Of a DNA stretch of 64,000 nt, positions 52,358 to 60,900 are shown one piece after another (position 1 is the stretch's first letter; each line of letters starts with the position of its first letter). The position numbers and the translations under genes were made by a program. Under the pieces are notes generated by a model that worked only from the letters and a program-made list of their open reading frames with translations, had not been told where the DNA came from and made no database searches. The stretch is from Rhizobium bangladeshense. GTDB lineage: Bacteria; Pseudomonadota; Alphaproteobacteria; Rhizobiales; Rhizobiaceae. Location of the stretch: positions 580,611 through 644,610 of the forward strand of contig NZ_CP071613.1 in the NCBI RefSeq assembly GCF_017357245.1, in the 5' to 3' direction.

Positions 52358-52989
52358 TCGTCATCGATGCATTCAGCTGGATCTTCAACAATTCCGGTAC
52401 CTTCTTCAACGCTTTCAATCGCCATCTTCTGATGTGCGTCCTATCGCTCGGCATCGCCTTCGTCATCGCGGTACCGCTCGGATTTGTCGTCGCACGGTCT
52501 CCGCGCGCCTCCTTTGTGGTGGTCAATATCGCCGGCGCCCTGCGCTCCATCCCAAGCCTTGCGATCCTGTCTGCGACGATGCCTTTTCTCGGCATCGGAT
52601 TGCTGCCGTCGGTGATCGCCCTCATCGTCCTGGCCGTGCCGCCGCTATTGTTGAACACGATCATCGGCATCCGCGAGATCGACGCCTCGGTGATCGATGC
52701 GGCGGATGGAATGGGCATGAGCGCCGGACAGATGCTGTGGGAGATCGAACTTCCCCTGGCTGTTCCGGCGATTCTGTCGGGCGTCAGGACGAGCGCCATC
52801 CAGGTCATCGGTGGGGCGGCGCTGGCCTCCTTCATCGGCGGCGGCGGGCTTGGCGATTTCATCAATGCCGGCATTGCGATCATGAACATGCCGCGCCTTC
52901 TCGTCGGAGCGGTGCCGATAGCCCTGCTCGCAATCTTTGCGGAATTGGCCTTCGGCGCCCTGGAGCGCCTCTTCACTCAACGGCGCTGA
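52354..52989 (+). CDS. Quaternary-amine ABC permease 2 (OpuCD-like)
   Basis: 211 residues; start overlaps the previous stop (ATGA). Same architecture as the preceding permease with motif DAADGMGMSAGQMLWEIELPLAVPAILSG. Two distinct permeases make a heterodimer, as in OpuC systems. Confidence 0.87.
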   Translation: MIVIDAFSWIFNNSGTFFNAFNRHLLMCVLSLGIAFVIAVPLGFVVARSPRASFVVVNIAGALRSIPSLAILSATMPFLGIGLLPSVIALIVLAVPPLLLNTIIGIREIDASVIDAADGMGMSAGQMLWEIELPLAVPAILSGVRTSAIQVIGGAALASFIGGGGLGDFINAGIAIMNMPRLLVGAVPIALLAIFAELAFGALERLFTQRR

Positions 52990-53011
52990 GCGGCCGAAAG
53001 CGGATATCAGG

Positions 53012-53953
53012 ATGATTCATCTCGATCATGTTACCAAGAAATACGACGGAAGCGGCCCGTATGCGGTCGACAATCTCGATTTGTTGATCGAGACCGGCAC
53101 GACAGTTGCCCTGATTGGTCCTTCCGGCTGCGGCAAGACCACGACCATGCGGATGATCAATCAGTTGGAGACGCCGACAACGGGACGCGTGCTGGTCGAC
53201 GGAAGAGATATAGCCCGGGTCGATCAGAAGGAGCTCCGCCGCAGCATCGGCTATGTCATCCAGCAGGTCGGTCTGTTTCCGCATATGTCGATCGCACGCA
53301 ATGTCGCGACCGTCCCGCGGCTTCTCGGTTGGGAAAAGGCGCGCAGCGATCGCCGCGTCGACGAGCTCCTGGATCTCGTCGGTCTTGATCCGGCCATCAT
53401 GCGGCAGCGCCTGCCGCACGAATTGTCGGGCGGGCAGCGTCAGCGCGTCGGTTTTGCGCGTGCGCTCGCAGCAGACCCCGCAATCATGCTGATGGACGAA
53501 CCGTTCGGCGCGATCGACCCGATCACCCGCGTTAGGCTTCAGGACGAATTCCGCGATATTCTGAGGAAGGTGAAGAAGACCGTCGTCATCGTCACGCATG
53601 ACCTCGACGAGGCCATCAAGATGGGCGATCGCATCGCGATCATGCGGGATGGCCGCCTTCTTCAATATGATAGCCCGCAGGAAATTCTTGCGCGTCCCGT
53701 CAACGAATTCGTCGAGAACTTCCTCGGCCCCGACCGAGCCATAAAGAGGCTGAGCTTGATTGCCGTATCGACGATCATGACCGCGCCGGAACCGTTCAAC
53801 GGCGAGGCGGAGATCGCCGCTGACGCCACGGTTCACGATGCCTTGGCGCTTATCCTCTCCGGCGAGATGCCGGGCCTTCATGTCAGGTCAGCCGATGGGA
53901 CGCTTGCGGGATATCTGTCGCGAGCCACCTTGTTGCGCGCCAATCGGCTATAG
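53012..53953 (+). CDS. Quaternary-amine ABC ATP-binding protein (OpuCA-like)
   Basis: 313 residues from ATG 53012. Walker A GPSGCGKTT, Q-loop VIQQVGLFPHMSI, signature ELSGGQRQRVGFARAL, Walker B MLMDEPFGAIDPI, H-loop VTHDLDEA. A C-terminal extension (ATVHDALALILSGEMPGLHVRSADGTLAGYLSRATLL) resembles a single CBS domain; OpuC-type ATPases often carry two, which sense ionic strength or nucleotides. Last gene of the run. Confidence 0.88.
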   Translation: MIHLDHVTKKYDGSGPYAVDNLDLLIETGTTVALIGPSGCGKTTTMRMINQLETPTTGRVLVDGRDIARVDQKELRRSIGYVIQQVGLFPHMSIARNVATVPRLLGWEKARSDRRVDELLDLVGLDPAIMRQRLPHELSGGQRQRVGFARALAADPAIMLMDEPFGAIDPITRVRLQDEFRDILRKVKKTVVIVTHDLDEAIKMGDRIAIMRDGRLLQYDSPQEILARPVNEFVENFLGPDRAIKRLSLIAVSTIMTAPEPFNGEAEIAADATVHDALALILSGEMPGLHVRSADGTLAGYLSRATLLRANRL

Positions 53954-54215
53954 TACAATTCCGGCAAAAGTCCGCAGCGGTTTTGCTCGACGTGAACAAG
54001 GCCACCTGCCCTTGCCGAAGGGCTAATACGCCAATCTACCCACGCGTGCCGAATGGATTTGCCGATCGCCTGTCTCATGCTGTCGACGGGTTTGACACGA
54101 TGGGATCGTGTAAGGCAGGCTGGATCGACGTCAACTCCGCTCGTTCGTTCTCTGCGCCGTCTGAAGCTTTCCCGGCGCACTGCTGTCACGTGAGGGACCT
54201 GCGCCATTGTCTTTT

Positions 54216-54788
54216 CTAGGCATCTTTCGGCAGCACTGAGCGAACCCTCGCGACAAAGGCATGGAAGTCCCGCATGAACGTGCGCAGGAAATCGGCAGTG
54301 CTGTCGTTCGTGACCTCGCCGTCATCGGTGATCAGCCCCGGAGTGAATTGTATGTAGGCCTCCGGAGCATTCATCTGGGGAGAGTTGCAGAAACTGAGGA
54401 CGCTGCGCAAATTCTGCTGGGCGACGGCTGTGCCTATCGCGCCCGGCGACGTGCCGATGACCGCCGACGGCTTGCGTGTGAACGAGTTGGTGCCGTAGGG
54501 GCGGCTCGCCCAGTCGATCGCGTTTTTCAGCCCGCCGGGTATGGACCGATTGTATTCGGGAGTGACGAACAGCACAGCGTCGACGGCCGCGATTGCGGCC
54601 TTGAATGCCTTGCCGGCCGGAGGGTAGTCGGCGTCGTAGTCGTAACTGTAGAGCGGCAGGTCCTTGAAGGATATCTCGGACATTTCAAGTTCCGGCGGGG
54701 CGAGCCGCACCAACGCCTTGGCGAGCTTGCGGTTGATCGAGTCCCTGGCGAGGCTGCCGATAAGATAGCCTACTTTATGCGTGGTCAT
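54216..54788 (-). CDS. NADPH-dependent FMN reductase (ArsH/ChrR/YieF-like)
   Basis: 190 residues from ATG 54788. Flavodoxin-like: N-terminal GYLIGSLARDSINRKLAKAL, FMN-phosphate loop, and the family motif TPEYNRSIPGGLKNAIDWAS with VIGTSPGAIGTAVAQQNLRSVLSF. It reduces FMN or quinones with NADPH. It is downstream of a nitroreductase gene in the same orientation and likely cotranscribed. A relic of the same junction exists at 40843-40930. Confidence 0.85.
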   Translation of the reverse strand: MTTHKVGYLIGSLARDSINRKLAKALVRLAPPELEMSEISFKDLPLYSYDYDADYPPAGKAFKAAIAAVDAVLFVTPEYNRSIPGGLKNAIDWASRPYGTNSFTRKPSAVIGTSPGAIGTAVAQQNLRSVLSFCNSPQMNAPEAYIQFTPGLITDDGEVTNDSTADFLRTFMRDFHAFVARVRSVLPKDA

Positions 54789-54872
54789 GGCTTTCTCCAG
54801 TATCCCGCATGATAAAGGACGTATCATACGCAGAATTATCGGACGGGTCTCGTGTCCTTTGAGCGCAAACAA

Positions 54873-55538
54873 CTATTCGCCGACGAACGTGACCGTCTCG
54901 GCGAGCGGGGCGCGGCCCGTACGGGCATAACCTACCGAAGGGTCCTCATAGCCGATCGACATACCGCAGAAGAGGATCAGCCCGTCCGGGGGTGACAGGA
55001 CCTCCGCGACCGTCTCGCGAACCTGCGACCACGCCATCTGCGGGCAACTGTGCAGCCCTTCGGCCCGGAGCAGCAGCATGACGGTCTGCAGATACATGCC
55101 GACGTCGGCCCATTGGGGCAGGCCCAGGTCACGGTCAATGTAGCAGAACAGGGCGGCGGGCGCGCCGAAACAGTTCCAGTTGGCGATCGCTGCGCGCTGG
55201 CGCGCCTCCCAGTCCTCGCGCGCAATGCCGAGCGCGCTGTAGCGCTCCTTGCCGAAGGCTGACCGGCGCTCCCCGTAGGGGGATTTCAGCGCCGCCGGGT
55301 ACATCTCATACTGCCGCTTGTCCCAGGCGTCGCCATGGGCCACGCGCTCGACGGCTGATGTCTTGAGTTCGGCCAGCGGCGCGCCGGTCATCACGTAAGT
55401 ATTCCAAGGCTGGATGTTCGATCCTGACGGTGACCATGCCGCGGCAGCCAGCACGCGCTCAAGTACCTCCATCGCCACAGGCTGGTCTTTGAATCCGCGC
55501 ACCGAGCGTCGGCTTGTGACTGCCTCATATACGTCCAT
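54873..55538 (-). CDS. Nitroreductase family protein
   Basis: 221 residues from ATG 55538 (GGAGGCGATC upstream). Nitroreductase fold: MDVYEAVTSRRSVRGFKDQPV, AAWSPSGSNIQPWNTYVMTG, and MYLQTVMLLLRAEGLHSCPQMAW. FMN-dependent NAD(P)H reductases of this family act on nitroaromatics or quinones. The gene ends 84 bases before the FMN reductase start. The palindrome at 55593-55609 lies 55 bases upstream of its start and the NolR-like gene is the next neighbour on this strand. Confidence 0.84.
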   Translation of the reverse strand: MDVYEAVTSRRSVRGFKDQPVAMEVLERVLAAAAWSPSGSNIQPWNTYVMTGAPLAELKTSAVERVAHGDAWDKRQYEMYPAALKSPYGERRSAFGKERYSALGIAREDWEARQRAAIANWNCFGAPAALFCYIDRDLGLPQWADVGMYLQTVMLLLRAEGLHSCPQMAWSQVRETVAEVLSPPDGLILFCGMSIGYEDPSVGYARTGRAPLAETVTFVGE

Positions 55539-55592
55539 GATCGCCTCCATGCCGCCGGGGCCGTTCGTTCCGTTCCTGATGTGGTTCATTAT

Positions 55593-55609
55593 CTCCATTC
55601 GCAATGGAG
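55593..55609. promoter_or_regulatory. Inverted repeat upstream of nitroreductase, candidate operator
   Basis: CTCCATTCGCAATGGAG: seven-base perfect arms around CGC. It is in the control region between the ArsR-type regulator gene and the nitroreductase operon, so it is a plausible regulator site. The binder is not established. Confidence 0.45.
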
Positions 55610-55736
55610 GCGTAATCACACCGTGGTCTAGGCGGCGTACATCAAACGTACATCAGCGATCGACGCGTCCGAGGGGGCATATCAGCAGAATTGGAGACCA
55701 ATCATGAGCCGGGCGATCAGCGTTCCGCCGTTTGCG

Positions 55737-56090
55737 TTAGGTGCCCACGGCTCGGGCACGTTCTGCCGCCCTACGACGATGTGATCCGAAGATGTCCGCG
55801 AGCGTATCGAGCATTGCCGTGACCGCGTCAGATTGAAGTGAATAGTAGATTGTCTGCCCAGCCCTTCGTGTCTGCACGAGTTCCTGGTCTCGAAGAATTG
55901 CCAGATGCTGAGAAGTCGAAGATTGGCTCAGCCCCACTTCGTCAGCCAGGACGGTCACGGACATTTCTCCTTCGGCCAACAGATGCAGAATGTGAAGCCG
56001 TTTGGAATTCCCCATGGCCGAAAGGAAGTTTGCTTCGTTGTCGAAAGCATCGGTTTTAGGGGAAGGCGCGACTGACGACTGATTGTTCAA
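55737..56090 (-). CDS. ArsR-family regulator, NolR-like
   Basis: 117 residues. Winged helix: FLSAMGNSKRLHILHLLAEGEMSVTVLADEVGLSQSSTSQHLAILRDQELVQTRRAGQTIYYSL. The order and wording closely follow rhizobial NolR (FLSAMANPKRLLIL, LSQSALSQHL, TRRDAQTIYYS, recalled from memory). No cysteine is present in the protein, so a thiol metal sensor is unlikely. It is likely a regulator of the nitroreductase-reductase pair. It is shorter and less similar to NolR at the ends, so I call it a paralogue. Confidence 0.84.
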   Translation of the reverse strand: MNNQSSVAPSPKTDAFDNEANFLSAMGNSKRLHILHLLAEGEMSVTVLADEVGLSQSSTSQHLAILRDQELVQTRRAGQTIYYSLQSDAVTAMLDTLADIFGSHRRRAAERARAVGT

Positions 56091-56277
56091 GGCGAGATCT
56101 CCTTTGGGGAACCAAAGCCGGGTACGATGTCATATCCCCGAACTTTAATTTAGAGATAACGCAAGCGTGCGGGGCCGAAAGCCATTGCTGGCGCCGCATC
56201 GTCTTTTTTGGCGTGAATCGGATACGCCGTGCATCAAATGGACAGCCGGCGTCTTTCGTTCCTTGAAATGATTGAAG

Positions 56278-56970
56278 CTAACGCGCCCCCGCCTGGCGCA
56301 TCTGCGCCGGCAGTGTTTCCCAGGCCCGGATCAGTTCGCCGATCGAGGCGGCCCCCATCTTGTGCATGACATTGCTGCGATGCAGCTTGACCGTCACTTC
56401 GCTGATGCCGAGATCGAAGGCGATCTGCTTGTTGAGCCGCCCGCGTGCCACCTCATGCAGAACCTCGCGCTCGCGCTGCGTCAGCGTCTCCAGCCGTTCG
56501 ATATTGCGATTGGCGATCGCCGCTTCCGCCCGACGTTCGCCGTCGATGGCGATGGCTGCCGTCACGGCATCAAGCAGCGTCTGGTCCCGCGCCGGCTTGG
56601 TGAGGAAATCCACGGCGCCGGCTTTCATCGCCTGGACGGTCATGGGGATGTCGCCATGGCCGGTCAGGAAGATGATCGGTTTGGCAATGCCGTTTTCAGT
56701 CAGATGGCTCTGCAAGTGGAGGCCGCTTACCCCCGGCATGCGCACATCGAGGATCAAGCAGCCGGGTCTGTCCAATATATCCGCGTCCAGCAATTCGCGG
56801 GTCGAGGCAAAGCTGACGGGCTGGAAACCTGCCGACAGGATCAGCTCGGAGAGCGCCTCGCGAATGGATGCGTCGTCGTCCACGATCATGACGAGCGGCT
56901 GATCCTCTTCACCTCGGCGCTGCACTGATAAAGGCGCCGATCTACGAACGAACGGCTGGTCAACTCTCAT
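56278..56970 (-). CDS. FixJ-like response regulator (LuxR-type output)
   Basis: 230 residues from ATG 56970 with GGAGG upstream. Receiver domain with phospho-Asp in CLILDVRMPG and Lys in FLTKPA; C-terminal LuxR/NarL HTH (LTQREREVLHEVARGRLNKQIAFDLGISEVTVKLHRSNVMHKM). The layout matches FixJ/TodT-type regulators. It is downstream of the single-domain receiver and the other FixJ-like gene in one minus-strand row. Confidence 0.86.
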   Translation of the reverse strand: MRVDQPFVRRSAPLSVQRRGEEDQPLVMIVDDDASIREALSELILSAGFQPVSFASTRELLDADILDRPGCLILDVRMPGVSGLHLQSHLTENGIAKPIIFLTGHGDIPMTVQAMKAGAVDFLTKPARDQTLLDAVTAAIAIDGERRAEAAIANRNIERLETLTQREREVLHEVARGRLNKQIAFDLGISEVTVKLHRSNVMHKMGAASIGELIRAWETLPAQMRQAGAR

Positions 56971-56971
56971 G

Positions 56972-57349
56972 TCACCCTCCATCTCTCGATTTCTGTAAGG
57001 CATTGGCGATGGCCGCGATCAGGGCCTGGGCATCGAATGGTTTGCGGAAGAATCCTCCGGCGCCTTGAGCACGGCCCTGATCCGCGATCTCGTGGCGGCC
57101 CGTGATCAGGAAAACCGGCAGCTCCGGACGTGATTTCCTGACGAGATCGCGAAGTTCGAAGCCGTCTATGCCGGGCATTCCGATGTCGGTGATAAGCAGA
57201 TCAAGGTCCGACAGCCCGTTGACGAGCAGCGAGCCCGCCGACGAGAAGCTGCGGGAGACATAGCCCGCCGATTCCAGAAGGTCGCTCATTGATTCAAGGA
57301 GTCTTGGATCGTCATCGACAATTGCCACGACATGTTTTTTCTTGTTCAT
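56972..57349 (-). CDS. Single-domain response regulator receiver
   Basis: 125 residues from ATG 57349; the frame begins at a TTG at 57355 but the ATG follows GGGAGGGAATT. Only a receiver domain: VVAIVDDDPRLLESM, phospho-Asp in LLITDIGMPG, and FLITGRHE. There is no output domain. It could act as a phosphate sink or as a relay between the kinase and the two FixJ-like regulators. One base separates its stop from the next start. Confidence 0.85.
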   Translation of the reverse strand: MNKKKHVVAIVDDDPRLLESMSDLLESAGYVSRSFSSAGSLLVNGLSDLDLLITDIGMPGIDGFELRDLVRKSRPELPVFLITGRHEIADQGRAQGAGGFFRKPFDAQALIAAIANALQKSRDGG

Positions 57350-57351
57350 GT

Positions 57352-57993
57352 TCAATTCCCTCCCACCCGGCGCGAGTGGGTTATCGGTATTTCCAGTTTC
57401 TCCGCGATGCGCACGAGATCGGCGAGCGATGCCGCCGCCATCTTTTGCATCACGTTTCTTCTGTGGATCTGCAGCGTGACTTCGCTGATCCCCAGTTCTG
57501 CCGCCGCCTGCTTGTTGAGGAGGCCGCTGACGACGAGCGGCAACACCTCGCGTTCGCGCGGTGTCAAGTCGAGATAGTGTTGCCTCAGTATGCCGAGTTC
57601 GGCGCGCCCGGCTCTCTTTTCGCGATCCTGGGCGATTGCCGTCTGAATTGCCGCCATGAGATCCTCGTCGCTGAACGGCTTGGTGAGAAAATCCACCGCG
57701 CCCCGCTTGATGGCGCGCACGGAGGAGGGGATGTCACCATGGCCGGTGATGAAGACGATCGGCGGATGATCGCCATCAGCGATCTGTCTCTGCAGGTCGA
57801 GGCCGTTGATATCTGGCAGCTCGACATCGAGGATAAGGCAGGCGGGAACATCCGGCTTGTCGGCTTTCACATAGTCGCAGGCCGACTCGAAGGCGATGGC
57901 GCGAATGCCGTGCGAATCCAGCAGCTCGCCGAGAGCCTCCCGGATGCGTTCATCGTCATCCACGATGAAGACGATATGGTCACCGGTCGTCAT
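57352..57993 (-). CDS. FixJ-like response regulator
   Basis: 213 residues from ATG 57993, overlapping the kinase stop by four bases. Receiver with FIVDDDERIREAL, phospho-Asp in CLILDVELPD, and VDFLTKPFSDEDL; LuxR-type C-terminus (LTPREREVLPLVVSGLLNKQAAAELGISEVTLQIHRRNVMQKM). The direct cognate partner of the multi-PAS kinase by position. Confidence 0.87.
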   Translation of the reverse strand: MTTGDHIVFIVDDDERIREALGELLDSHGIRAIAFESACDYVKADKPDVPACLILDVELPDINGLDLQRQIADGDHPPIVFITGHGDIPSSVRAIKRGAVDFLTKPFSDEDLMAAIQTAIAQDREKRAGRAELGILRQHYLDLTPREREVLPLVVSGLLNKQAAAELGISEVTLQIHRRNVMQKMAAASLADLVRIAEKLEIPITHSRRVGGN

Positions 57994-60900
57994 GACGCTG
58001 CCTTCGTTTCGACGGGCAATGTAAAGATCAACGTCGCTCCGCGCGGTTGGTTCTTCTCCGTCCACAATCGTCCACCATGCAGCTCGACGATTGAGCGGCA
58101 GATCGCCAGCCCCATGCCCATGCCGTTTTCTTTTGTGCTGAAGAAAGGCTCGAACATTTTTTCAGGGAACTCGATGCCTCGCCCCAGATCGCGGACCTCG
58201 GTCTGGACGGCATTGCCGACTTGGTGCGAGCGTATCTCGACCACCCTGTCGCTTGTCGTGGCGTCCAGGGCCTCGATGCCGTTGCGGATGAGATTGATCA
58301 GAACCTGCTGGATCTGGATGCGGTCGATCGCCACGAACGGCAAGCTGTCGTCAACGTCGACGTCAATGCGGACGCGCCGCCGCCAGGCTTCGTCGGCCAT
58401 CAGGCTGCGCACTTCATCGATGATGCCGGAGAGGGTGGTTTGAGCCCTCCTGTCCGCGGATTGTTTGAACAGGGCGCGAATACGGCTGACGACTTCGGCC
58501 GCCGAATTCGCGTCCCGGATGATGCGCTCGACCGTTCTCTGCGCCCGCTCCATGTTCGGCGGATCGGCCATCAGCCAGCGCTGGCAGGCATGGGAATTCG
58601 CCACCACGGCCGCAAGAGGCTGGTTCACCTCGTGCGCGATGGAGGCGGAAAGCTCCGCGAGGCTTGCTGCCTGGCTCGCCCGGGAAAGTCCTTCCTGTGT
58701 ACGGCGTAGCTCTTCCTGCGCCTGAACCTCGCCGTCAATATCGAGATATATGACGTTCCACTGCACGATCGCGCCCTCGCCGTCGCGCATCGGCGCTGCC
58801 CGCGTTTCCACCCAGCGATAGTCGCCGTCGAACCGCCGCAGGCGGTGCCTGCGCGCATAGGATTCGCCGGTGGCGAGCGAATGGGCATATTTCTCCTTGA
58901 CGTCGGCAAGGTCGTCCGGATGAACGCCGGCGTCGAGCGTGCCGGCCAACCGTGACTTGCCGGTCCCATCAAGGTCTTCGAGTTCGTATCCGAGAAAATC
59001 GCGAAGCTGCGGATTGCGATAGACAGGCTCTCCATCCGGAGCCGCGCAATCGATCATGACCGGCAAGGTTTCGACGATCTGCCAGAGCGAACGTTCTCTT
59101 TCTCGCAGCGCCTCCTCGACGCGCAGTTGGTCGTCGATATCATGAGAGAGGCCGTACCACTGGACGATCCGCCCGTTTTCGTCACGTAGCGGCTCGGCGC
59201 TGCCTTTCACCCAGCGGTAGACGCCATCGGCGCGCCGCAGGCGATATTGCTGCGAGAAGCGTTCGCCGGTGACGAGGGAATGGTTGAGCGCTTTAGCGAG
59301 GCTCTGCGCATCGTCCGGATGGACGGCGACTTCGATGAGAGCCGCCAGCCGGCTCATGCCGGGTTTCTCCATTTCAGCGACGTCGACGCCGAGAAAGTCG
59401 ATCAGGCGTTTGTTGAAAAAGGTCGGAGCGCCTTCCGGATTGAGCCGCCAGAGCAGGCTCGGAACCATGTCCACCAGCTGGGAGAGTTCCCGCTCCCGGT
59501 TGCGCAGTGCTTCCTGCGCGCGCATTTCATCGTCGATATCGACCGATATCACATACCATTGCACGATCTCGCCGTTTTGATCCCGCAGCGGCTCGGCACG
59601 CCCGTCGACCCAGCGATAGGCTCCGTCGAACCGGCGCATACGGTATTTTATCGAGAAGGGATCGCCGCTGGCGAGGGAATGGTGGACGGTATCAAGCAGC
59701 CTCGGTGCATCATCGGGATGGACGAGAGTGTGAATGACCGACGAGAGACGGCTCATGCCCGGCCTGTCCATCTCGCCGACGTCGACACCGAAAAAGTCGA
59801 TCAGGCGCTTGTTGAAGAAGACGGGTTCGCCTTTCGGCGTCAGGCGTCTGATCTGGACCGGGACCATGTCCACGAGCTGTGAGAGTTCGCGCTCGCGATC
59901 ACGTAATGTCTCCAGCGCCCGCACCTCGTCATCGATGTCGAGGGAAACGCCGTACCATTGTACGACCTTTCCGTCGTCGTCGCGCCGCGGCTCCACCCTG
60001 CATTCGGCCCAGCGATACACGCCATCCTTTTCGAGCCAGCGAAACCGCATCGCAGTGCCGCTGCCGCTTTCGAAGCATTTATGCAGCGTACGCTGCACGT
60101 CGGGCACCTCATCGGGATGGATGAGCTGCTGCAGCAGTTGGTCGATACGCGCCTCGCCAACGGCGTCGAAATCGGCGATCACGGCGCGGAAGTGATCCTG
60201 ATAGCGTTTGTTGAAGTAGATTGACCCGCCCGTCGGCTCCACGCTCCAGATGCGGACAGGAACGGCGTCGATCATCTGCTGCAGCTGCTGTTCGTTTCGG
60301 CGCAAGGCCTCTTCGGCATGGACCTGATCGTCGATATCGTGGCAAAGTCCGTACCATTGGACGATGATCCCGGCTTGATCCCGCAACGGCTCGGCGCGGC
60401 TCGACATCCATCGATAGGCGCCGTCGGCACGGCGCAGCCGATAGCGCATCGCGAAGGTCTCGCCGGTGACGAGGCAATAGCCGAGCGCTGTCCTGAATTC
60501 GGCTGCGTCATCGGGATGAACGATGGCCTGGAGGACCGCTTCCAGCCGGCTCATCTGCGGTTGGTCGGAATCCGCCACGTCGAGGCCGAGGAAATCGACC
60601 ATGCGCTTGTTGAAGAAGGTCGGCTCGCCCTCGGGTGTCAACCGCCAGACATGGCTCGGCACCATATCAACAAGTTGCGAGAGCTCTCGCTCCCGTTCGC
60701 GCAATGCTTCCACGCTTTGCTGCAACGAAAGCGTCGCCAGTTGATGCTGACGGGATATGGCGGCGACGATGAGTGCCGAAAGCGCAGAGATGGCCAGGAA
60801 AAGCTGCAGCATGATCTGCTTGTGTTTCTGGGATTCCGGATCACCGGCGAACTGACCGGCGCCCGCTATCGTGAAGACCGCAGTAACTAGGGCCAGCAGC

